10,578 bases of DNA from positions 1-10,578 of the forward strand of contig PKWK01000199.1 of the NCBI GenBank assembly GCA_003133205.1, given 5' to 3'. Every line of letters begins with the position of its first letter. The stretch's first letter is position 1. Position numbers and translations under genes: made by a program. Origin of the DNA: Granulicella sp. Lineage in GTDB: Bacteria; Acidobacteriota; Terriglobia; Terriglobales; Acidobacteriaceae. This document shows positions 1 through 5,646 of the stretch, piece by piece. The notes below the pieces were generated by a model that saw only the letters and a list, made by a program, of their open reading frames with translations, was not told the DNA's origin and ran no database searches.

Positions 1-1473
1 GCCAGTTGCGCGCCCTACGCGCTGCGTCTCGTGCGGGCGCTGGCCGACGCCGGGTGCGAGCTATCGCTCTGCCTCTCCGAGGCTGGCGTGGCCGTCGTGA
101 CCCACGAGCTGCAGCTCGGCGTGTCGGAGCGCGCCGAGGTGACGGCTGCGTTCCTGGCCGCCGCCGGGGCTCAGGCGCACGTCTTTGGCCCCGACGACCT
201 TGCCGCGCCGGCGGCCAGCGGCAGCAACTTCCCCGACGCGGCCTGCATCTGTCCCTGTTCGATGTCGTCTGTCGCTCACATCGCGCTGGGCACGACCCGC
301 ACCCTCATCCACCGCGTGGGCGACGTCGCTCTCAAAGAGAGTCGGCCCCTCGTGCTGGTGCCGCGCGAGACGCCGCTCTCCGAGATCCACTTGACGCGCC
401 TGCTCGAGGTGCGCCGCGCCGGCGCCGTCATCGTGGCGCCCATGCCCGGTTTCTACGCGCTGCCGCGCACGCTCGACGACGTGATCGACTTCGTGGTCGG
501 CAAGGTGCTCGCGGCGCTCGGATTCACGGGCGACGAACGCGTGCTCGACCACTATAAGGTTGAGATCAGCTTCGAAGAGGCGCTGCGGAATCGGCTCTCC
601 ATCGGCAAGCTGGCGCGCGGAGCCATCGGGCAGTACGCCAAGCTGGCAGGAGCTCCGGGCGTCGGCGGACGCGGGTACGACGAGTTGAAGATGCTGTGCG
701 GGCCGGAGAACAAGGCGCGCGCCGAAGAGTATTGCTGGGGCCGCGAATTCATCGACCTGATCACAGACTTTCCCGGTGCGGTCGCGACACCTCAGGAGTT
801 GTTCAACGTCTTGCAGCGGCTGGTGCCGCGGCTGTATTCGATCGCATCCAGCCAACTCGCGCATCCGGATGTTGCGGAGACGAGCGTACGTGTGGTGCGC
901 TACGACACGCATGGCCGCGGCAGGCTGGGTGTTGCCAGCGGACAATTGGGCGAACGCGCCCATGTTGGTGAGAAGCTGCCGATCTTTTTGCATCAGAACC
1001 AGAATTTCCGGTTGCCTGAAGATAGTGCGGCTCCGGTGATTATGGTTGGGCCGGGGACGGGAATTGCGCCGTTTCGGGCATTTCTCGAAGAGCGGCAGGC
1101 GACTGGCGCGAGCGGCGACAACTGGCTCTTCTTCGGCGACCAGCATGTGGCGTCCGACTTTCTCTATCAGGAACAACTGACCGCGATGCAGAAGGATGGA
1201 ATACTGACGCGGCTGGACACGGCGTTTTCACGTGACCAGAAAGCGAAGATCTACGTGCAGGACCGCCTGCGGGAACACGCCGCGGAGCTGTATGCGTGGC
1301 TGGAGCGCGGGGCCTATTTTTACGTCTGCGGCGACGCCACGCTCATGGCCAAGGCGGTGGAACTAGCGCTGCTGGACGCGATCGCGGCGGGATCGCAGAG
1401 CACACCTGAGGGCGCGACGGAGTATCTCGCTGCGATGAAGAAGCAGAAGCGATATCAGCGGGACGTGTATTAG
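1..1473 (+). CDS. UbiX-type flavin prenyltransferase fused in frame to a truncated CysJ-type FAD/NADPH reductase (5' end missing)
   Basis: The frame is open from base 1, so the start lies upstream; 490 residues are visible. Codons 1 to about 175 are UbiX-like. This family makes prenylated FMN from reduced FMN and dimethylallyl phosphate for UbiD decarboxylases. Visible motifs are ASCAPY at 1-18 (usually GASGAxY), PCSM at 253-264, an LKE-type segment near 331-345, PRETPL at 361-378 and GFY at 448-456. Lys at 502-504 replaces the Arg equivalent to R185 of Pseudomonas UbiX (numbering from memory). From about 520 the protein aligns with E. coli CysJ from its GDE segment to the C-terminus: RLYSIASS FAD motif at 829-852, GPGTGIAPFRAF NADPH loop at 1048-1083, CGD at 1327-1335 and terminal RYQRDVY. 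The CysJ flavodoxin domain and roughly the first 75-80 residues of its FAD domain are absent. Either half is secure on its own; whether the join is biological is uncertain. Confidence 0.8.
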   Translation, partial: ASCAPYALRLVRALADAGCELSLCLSEAGVAVVTHELQLGVSERAEVTAAFLAAAGAQAHVFGPDDLAAPAASGSNFPDAACICPCSMSSVAHIALGTTRTLIHRVGDVALKESRPLVLVPRETPLSEIHLTRLLEVRRAGAVIVAPMPGFYALPRTLDDVIDFVVGKVLAALGFTGDERVLDHYKVEISFEEALRNRLSIGKLARGAIGQYAKLAGAPGVGGRGYDELKMLCGPENKARAEEYCWGREFIDLITDFPGAVATPQELFNVLQRLVPRLYSIASSQLAHPDVAETSVRVVRYDTHGRGRLGVASGQLGERAHVGEKLPIFLHQNQNFRLPEDSAAPVIMVGPGTGIAPFRAFLEERQATGASGDNWLFFGDQHVASDFLYQEQLTAMQKDGILTRLDTAFSRDQKAKIYVQDRLREHAAELYAWLERGAYFYVCGDATLMAKAVELALLDAIAAGSQSTPEGATEYLAAMKKQKRYQRDVY

Positions 1474-1910
1474 ACGCGGAAGTAGTCGGGTCTCCAGTTG
1501 ACGATGGCTTCCTTGATCTGTTTCTGGGTGAGATTCTCGTCCAGGGTGCGCTTGACGAGCGCCGGGACTTCAGCGTCGGACGCGAAACGCAGGGCGATGT
1601 ATTGGGCCTCGGTGAGGGACTGGCTGCGCGCGAGTAAGTCCGGGGGCAGGAGTGCCGCGAACCGGAGCTTCTCCTCGAGGCGGATGATGCGGTCTTGTGC
1701 CTTGAGGGAGTGCGAGCGGGCCTTGCCGACGGCCATGAAGATGACGATCGACATGAGGATCGCCCAAGGGAAGAGGTGGGGGTGATCAGGCCAATGACGA
1801 ATCATTGCCCAGACGGCAAAGATGATGTTGATCAACAAAAGTGGAGTGATGAAGAAGTGCCAGACGGGATCCCAGCGGGTGTGATTCTTGTAAGTTTGCG
1901 GTTCGGGCAT
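1470..1910 (-). CDS. DUF6526-family small membrane protein
   Basis: A 146-residue protein of unknown function, recognised as DUF6526-like by its overall pattern. It has a short polar N-terminus with HTRWDP, two hydrophobic segments at about residues 17-37 and 46-63, and a charged, probably coiled helix (about 64-84). A conserved C-terminal block follows, with LTEAQYIALRFASD (99-112) and an ending of IKEAIVNWRPDYFRV type. It is probably an inner-membrane protein with two helices and a cytoplasmic tail. The ATG at 1908-1910 is supported by an AAAGGA ribosome-binding site (1919-1924 on the plus strand) with 8 bases of spacing. The gene converges on the UbiX/CysJ fusion gene and the two stop codons overlap by 4 bases, so it is its own unit. 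No function is proposed. Confidence 0.85.
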   Translation of the reverse strand: MPEPQTYKNHTRWDPVWHFFITPLLLINIIFAVWAMIRHWPDHPHLFPWAILMSIVIFMAVGKARSHSLKAQDRIIRLEEKLRFAALLPPDLLARSQSLTEAQYIALRFASDAEVPALVKRTLDENLTQKQIKEAIVNWRPDYFRV

Positions 1911-1918
1911 TGGGCGGG

Positions 1919-1924
1919 TCCTTT
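1919..1924 (-). promoter_or_regulatory. Ribosome-binding site of the DUF6526 gene
   Basis: Read on the minus strand this is AAAGGA, 8 bases before the ATG at 1908-1910. It fixes the start of the DUF6526 gene. Confidence 0.7.
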
Positions 1925-1934
1925 CAGTCTTTCC

Positions 1935-1963
1935 AAGGATGCGGCGGCAGCTTAAGGATGCGG
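1935..1963. repeat. 10-bp direct repeat AAGGATGCGG, 19-bp period
   Basis: AAGGATGCGG occurs at 1935-1944 and again at 1954-1963, about two helical turns apart, just upstream of the DUF6526 start. It could be a tandem protein-binding site or chance. No promoter boxes are clear beside it. Confidence 0.5.
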
Positions 1964-2020
1964 GTTAGCCGGGCCGGTTGCGAAGAATTCGGAATCATGG
2001 CGATGATACATGGGAAAGCG

Positions 2021-2096
2021 AGTGGTAAGGGGCCAGTGGTCAGTGGTAAGTGAGAGGGAAAAGCAGATTCCCTGCGGGAATGACAAGTGAGAGGAT
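2021..2096. repeat. Intergenic mosaic of short repeats with a small hairpin, upstream of nfo
   Basis: AGTGGTAAG appears at 2021-2029 and 2042-2050, with a further AGTGGT at 2035-2040. AAGTGAGAGG occurs at 2048-2057 and 2085-2094. Between them ATTCCC (2067-2072) and GGGAAT (2076-2081) form a perfect 6-bp stem with a TGC loop. Tandem CAGTGGT-type strings and a hairpin ending in GGGAATGACA resemble dispersed intergenic repeats I associate with Acidobacteria genomes; that association is from memory. The block ends 12 bases before the nfo start, so it would be part of the nfo leader. Confidence 0.55.
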
Positions 2097-2108
2097 AGGC
2101 TCGAAGGC

Positions 2109-2996
2109 ATGGTGAAACAGGGTGGGGTGCGGCGCATTGGTGTGCATGTGGGGACAGCGGGCGGAAGCTGGACAGCCGTGAACCGGGCGGCCGAGGCGGG
2201 GGCGAATACGTTTCAGATATTCTCGTCGAGCCCGCGGGCGTGGAAGGCCGCGGACGTGAAGCCGGAGGACGCGAGCAAGATGCGCGAGCTGCGCGCGGAG
2301 CTTGGGGTCGGGCCGGTGGCTATCCATGCGAGCTACCTGATCAACCTGTGCAGCCAGGCGGAGTCTGTGCGGGCGAATTCGGGGGCGGCGTTTCGCGGCG
2401 AGGTGGAGCGCGCGCTGGCACTGGGGGCGGAGTACCTGGTGCTGCACCCGGGAAGCTGGAAAGGGCTGACGCGCGAAGAGGGCCTGCGGCTGGCGGCGGA
2501 GTCGATTGAGCGGGCGATTGATGGCGTGGCCTTCGCTAAAACTACGGGGCAGGGTGCGGACTTCAGGATTCTGATTGAAAATACGGCGGGTGCGGAATTT
2601 TCGCTGGGTGGCAAGCTGGAGCAGGTGGCGGAGTTGGTGGAGACATTGAAGCCGTGCGCGCCGGTGGCGGTGTGTCTGGATACGTGCCACGTGCATGTGG
2701 CGGGGTACGACATTGTTTCGGAGGACGGGTATATCGAGACGATGAAGCTGGTGGAGGCGACGGTGGGGTTCGATGCGGTGAGGGTGTGGCACTGCAACGA
2801 TGCGAAGGCGGCGTGCGGCTCGAAGCTGGATCGGCACGAGCATATCGGCGAGGGGACGATTGGGGCGGCGGCGTTTCGCAGGCTGCTGCATGATGCGCGG
2901 TTTGCGCACTGCGCGTTTATTGCGGAGACGCCGGTCGATGCTCCGGGGGATGAGGCGAGGAATGTGGGGGTGTTGCGGACGCTGGCGGCGGGGTAG
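2109..2996 (+). CDS. nfo: Endonuclease IV (deoxyribonuclease IV, AP endonuclease)
   Basis: A 295-residue, full-length member of the Nfo family of TIM-barrel, three-zinc enzymes. These cleave DNA 5' to abasic sites and remove blocked 3' ends in base excision repair in the cytoplasm. All nine metal ligands expected from E. coli Nfo can be placed: H73 (AIHASY), H113 (LHPGS), E157 (LIENTAG), D191 and H194 (LDTCH), H228 (WHCND), D241 and H243 (DRHEH), and E273 (AETP). The start is less certain than the identity. GAAGG lies 1 base before the ATG at 2109 and 4 bases before the next codon, GTG; GAGAGG lies 14 bases upstream. The conserved fold starts at residue 8-10, so a GTG at 2127 is also possible. 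The gene stands alone after a repeat-bearing spacer. No catalytic residue is missing. Confidence 0.95.
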   Translation: MVKQGGVRRIGVHVGTAGGSWTAVNRAAEAGANTFQIFSSSPRAWKAADVKPEDASKMRELRAELGVGPVAIHASYLINLCSQAESVRANSGAAFRGEVERALALGAEYLVLHPGSWKGLTREEGLRLAAESIERAIDGVAFAKTTGQGADFRILIENTAGAEFSLGGKLEQVAELVETLKPCAPVAVCLDTCHVHVAGYDIVSEDGYIETMKLVEATVGFDAVRVWHCNDAKAACGSKLDRHEHIGEGTIGAAAFRRLLHDARFAHCAFIAETPVDAPGDEARNVGVLRTLAAG

Positions 2997-3139
2997 ATGC
3001 GCTGGCGGCGAATAAGGTTGAGATCGAGCACGGGAAGCCGGGCGATTATCGCTTGCCATGTTCGATGATTCTTGCGCCGCGTAGCCGATTTAGTTTGATA
3101 ATTGTCGCGTCTCAAATTGAGCAGAGAAAGTGAGATGCC

Positions 3140-3934
3140 ATGCGAGGACGTCAGCATCATTGGAAAGTGGTTGTGATTGCATCAGCGATGGTTTTGGGAA
3201 TGCCTGCCCGTACTCAAACCCCATTGTGCATAGTAGAGACGCTTACTCCGTCGACATGGTCTCCCGGAGGGTCCCGCGCGAACGCTCCATACAGCGCAAC
3301 GGTAAAGATGACGTTTGATCAGAAGCTGCCGGATGGCAATAGCATCCATGGGGTGTCAATTTCCCACCAGGCGCGCGACTCGGCAGGCAGGACGAGGTCG
3401 GAGACTATTCAAGGCTGCTCCTTCGGCGAAGATGGCCAGAGGCACGAGAGATTGATTATCAGGGTTAACGACCCGGTAGCGCGAACGAATACAAATTGGA
3501 ATGCTGGTTTCGCAGGCGAGCCGAAGGTCGCTCAGGTTTTGCATTTAGATCAGCCGCAGCCGGCGATGAAGTCGACTACCGAGGATCTTGCGAAGCGGCA
3601 GAAGGCGTTTGAGGCTGGGATGTCGTATTTTCAGAAAGGGTATAAGTCGGAGGACCTGGGAGTGAAGCAGATCGGCGGCCTCACTGCTCGGGGTTCGCGG
3701 ACCACGCGAACGGTCCCGGCCGGCGAAGAAGGCAACGACCAGCCGCTAATGGTGGTCAATGAGACCTGGCGGTCTGCCGAGTATGATTTGCTCCTGTATG
3801 CAATGCAGGACGATCCACGGCGCGGGCGAACGACGATGGAGTTAGAAGAGCTGAATCTGGCAGAGCCCGACAGAGCGTTGTTTCTTCCTCCGGCAGACTA
3901 TACGGTCCAGCACGGTCCGGCGCTCGTTCAGTAG
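3140..3934 (+). CDS. Secreted protein of unknown function, Acidobacteria-type family
   Basis: A 264-residue protein with a signal peptide: basic start MRGRQHHWK, hydrophobic core at about residues 9-22, and probable cleavage near residues 23-27. The mature part is soluble, without further membrane segments. It has features I associate with a common but uncharacterised acidobacterial exported family: an ARDSAGRTRSE segment (78-88), an IRVNDPVAR segment (107-115), an LGVKQIGGLTARGSRTTRTVPAG segment (173-195) followed by EEGND, and a C-terminal PDRALFLPPADYTV (243-256). No catalytic motif is evident. The ATG at 3140 is preceded by AGAAAGTGAG, a weak ribosome-binding site. The nearby ATG at 3135 is in another frame. 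The gene ends 12 bases before the 3' end of the convergent histidine kinase gene, so no dedicated terminator fits between them. Confidence 0.75.
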   Translation: MRGRQHHWKVVVIASAMVLGMPARTQTPLCIVETLTPSTWSPGGSRANAPYSATVKMTFDQKLPDGNSIHGVSISHQARDSAGRTRSETIQGCSFGEDGQRHERLIIRVNDPVARTNTNWNAGFAGEPKVAQVLHLDQPQPAMKSTTEDLAKRQKAFEAGMSYFQKGYKSEDLGVKQIGGLTARGSRTTRTVPAGEEGNDQPLMVVNETWRSAEYDLLLYAMQDDPRRGRTTMELEELNLAEPDRALFLPPADYTVQHGPALVQ

Positions 3935-3946
3935 GGAAGGGTTGCC

Positions 3947-5422
3947 TCAGTCGCGTTCGCGGGGGAGGCGGACGCGGAACTCGGTGTTGCCGGGGACGGA
4001 TGAAAATGTGACGGTGCCGCCGTACTGCTCGACGATGCGCTGCACGATGCCGAGGCCGAGGCCCGTGCCTACTCCGACGGCCTTGGTGGTGTAGAAGGGA
4101 TCGAAGATGTGGGCCTGGCTCTCGAGCGGGATTCCGGGGCCGTCGTCGGCGATGGTGACGCACAGAAAATGACGGGCCTTCGATGGGCCCGCCTTGGTGT
4201 CTGCCGGAATTTCCTCTTCCCACGTGCGGATGCGGATGTTTCCGTTCTGCGGAACTGCATCGATTGCGTTGTCGAGCAGGTTCGTCCAGATCTGGTTCAG
4301 TCCGGAGCATTCGCATTGCAGCATGGGAATGTCCGCCGCGAGATTCTTCTCGATGGTGATCTGCTTCTCGCGAAACTTGTGGGCGAGGATGACAAGGGTC
4401 GCGTGGATGCTCTCGTTGACGTCCACGGACTGCTTCTGGCCCTTACCCTCGTAGGCGTAGGACTTTACCGCCTTCACCAGGGCGGAGACGCGTCCGATGC
4501 TCTCCTCGATGGTAGTCACGAGTTGCATGCTCGAGACCAGCGCCTCCAGCCAGTTCAGCGCGTCGGAGAAGAAGGGGCCTGGGAACTCGGCGCGGGCACA
4601 CTCCAGTTCGCTTGAGTCAATGCCGATCGACACCAGGGTGGGCGCGAGCTTCCACGCATCTTCGACGTTCGCGGTCTCCATCCACTCGGCCAGGGCCTCT
4701 TCGGCGTCGCTCTGCTCCAGTGAGTTCATACGCAGCGGCCGCTCTTTGGAGAGGGCATACTCCTGCAGCTCGAACATGCAATGTTTCTGTTCCTCGTTCA
4801 GGCTGGCTTTGCTGAACTTGGCGGTGAGCTTGTGCATGCGCAGGAGGTTTTCGCGCAATTGTGCTGCCGCGCGCACGGCTGCCGCGCCGGGGTTGTTCAG
4901 TTCGTGCATCAGGCCGGCGGCGAGGGTGCCGAGAGAGGCCATCTTCTCCTGCTGCACCATCACGCTTTGGAACTTCTGGAAGCGGTAGGCCATGTTGCCG
5001 AGGATGGCCTTGCGGACCTCCGGGCACGACGTCATGATGTTCCAGAACTGCTGCTCGTCAAACTGGAGCAGCTCGCATGACTCTAAGGCGCGGACGCTGG
5101 CTGCGTAGGGGGTATTTGAGAGCAGCGGCAGCTCGCCCATGGCCGTGCCGGCGGGAATGGTGGCCATGATGACCTCGCGCCCGTCCGGCATGGTTTGGTA
5201 GATTCGCATCTCGCCGCTGAGGAGGATCCAGAAGCAGTGCGCCACTTCACCCTGTTTGGCGATGAATTCGCCCTGGGCGAGATGCAATTCGTGCGCATCG
5301 CTGAGGCAGCGAATCTCCTGCTCGGGAACCGACGAGAGGATGGGGACGGCGCGCAGACGCGCCATCATGGCATCACTCATGCTCTCTGGCTTGCTCTCCA
5401 CGGCCTGGACGTCCTCGCTCAC
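3947..5422 (-). CDS. Soluble histidine kinase with N-terminal cyclic-nucleotide-type sensor domain
   Basis: A 491-residue protein with no membrane segments. Residues about 24-140 form a CRP-like cNMP fold (GEFIAKQGE at 51-59, ILLSGEMRIY at 66-75, GELPLL at 96-101). The phosphate-binding Arg of cAMP-binding cassettes is replaced: the loop reads NTPYAASV, with Tyr106. The kinase core has an H-box LAAGLMHELNNP with H173, an N-box NQIWTNLLDNAIDAV with N381 and N385, G1 DDGPGIP (426-432), F-box FDPFYTTK (440-447) and G2 GTGLGLG (452-458). H173 to N381 is about 100 residues longer than usual, because a helical insert lies inside the dimerisation domain. It probably phosphorylates the receiver of the upstream oxidoreductase fusion. 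The GTG at 5422 has only a distant CGGAG; ATG at 5380 (residue 15) is an alternative start. Confidence 0.9.
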   Translation of the reverse strand: MSEDVQAVESKPESMSDAMMARLRAVPILSSVPEQEIRCLSDAHELHLAQGEFIAKQGEVAHCFWILLSGEMRIYQTMPDGREVIMATIPAGTAMGELPLLSNTPYAASVRALESCELLQFDEQQFWNIMTSCPEVRKAILGNMAYRFQKFQSVMVQQEKMASLGTLAAGLMHELNNPGAAAVRAAAQLRENLLRMHKLTAKFSKASLNEEQKHCMFELQEYALSKERPLRMNSLEQSDAEEALAEWMETANVEDAWKLAPTLVSIGIDSSELECARAEFPGPFFSDALNWLEALVSSMQLVTTIEESIGRVSALVKAVKSYAYEGKGQKQSVDVNESIHATLVILAHKFREKQITIEKNLAADIPMLQCECSGLNQIWTNLLDNAIDAVPQNGNIRIRTWEEEIPADTKAGPSKARHFLCVTIADDGPGIPLESQAHIFDPFYTTKAVGVGTGLGLGIVQRIVEQYGGTVTFSSVPGNTEFRVRLPRERD

Positions 5423-5646
5423 AATCTGATTGGATTGCTCCGGGTTCCGAAAAGCTTCTGAATCTAATGGTACTAAGGGGTTATTTCTTCCTTACCCCAG
5501 GGTGTTACAGGATTGCCAATACGAACAAGAACTCCGGGGCTAAAGCCCTCTTATTTTGAGGCCGGGACCACGGGCTAAAGCCCGCTGCTACTCCCGCCTT
5601 ATGTTTACCCGTTCGGATGGCTCAATCACGGGTTTTCTACAGCGTC
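5423..5646. other. Spacer between the oxidoreductase fusion and the kinase gene
   Basis: A 224-base gap between two genes on the minus strand. It holds the two GGGCTAAAGCCC hairpins listed separately. The 110 bases next to the kinase start are comparatively AT-rich and would be the natural place for a kinase promoter, though I cannot identify convincing -35 and -10 boxes. I see no open reading frame with coding character. Confidence 0.5.
5536..5584. repeat. Pair of GGGCTAAAGCCC hairpin repeats
   Basis: GGGCTAAAGCCC lies at 5537-5548 and again at 5572-5583, start to start 35 bases. The second copy extends to CGGGC-TAAA-GCCCG (5571-5584), a 5-bp stem with a 4-base loop; the first has a 4-bp GC stem. 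They follow the end of the oxidoreductase fusion gene on the minus strand by 63 bases or more, so they could stop or attenuate transcription before the kinase gene, but no U-run follows. I associate this motif with dispersed intergenic repeats in Acidobacteria, from memory. Confidence 0.7.

Noticed and set aside
61..1176. Long open frame on the minus strand opposite the UbiX/CysJ gene
   Set aside because: It has no recognisable domain, is rich in Arg, His and Gln, and mirrors the GC-rich codons of the true gene. Long antisense frames are expected at this GC content.
2040..3059. Long minus-strand frame opposite nfo
   Set aside because: It is made of Arg/His/Pro/Leu-rich low-complexity sequence that shadows nfo, whose nine metal ligands are all intact on the plus strand.
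2997..3060. Possible extra peptide after the nfo stop (reads ANKVEIEHGKPGDYRLP in one frame)
   Set aside because: It has no start codon with a ribosome-binding site and no family I recognise, and it is too short to support as a gene or remnant.
2333..3160. Second minus-strand frame opposite nfo
   Set aside because: Ser/Ala-rich with no domain; it is another shadow frame of nfo.
3935..3946. Shared bidirectional terminator between the convergent genes
   Set aside because: Only 12 bases separate the genes, with no inverted repeat or T-run.
3756..4316. Minus-strand frame crossing the end of the kinase gene into the secreted-protein gene
   Set aside because: It is an Arg/His/Pro-rich frame-shifted reading of the kinase ATPase region, which is intact in the proper frame.
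5536..5584. Possible CRISPR-like array
   Set aside because: There are only two 12-base units, self-complementary and short, with one 23-base spacer. This fits a REP-type repeat.
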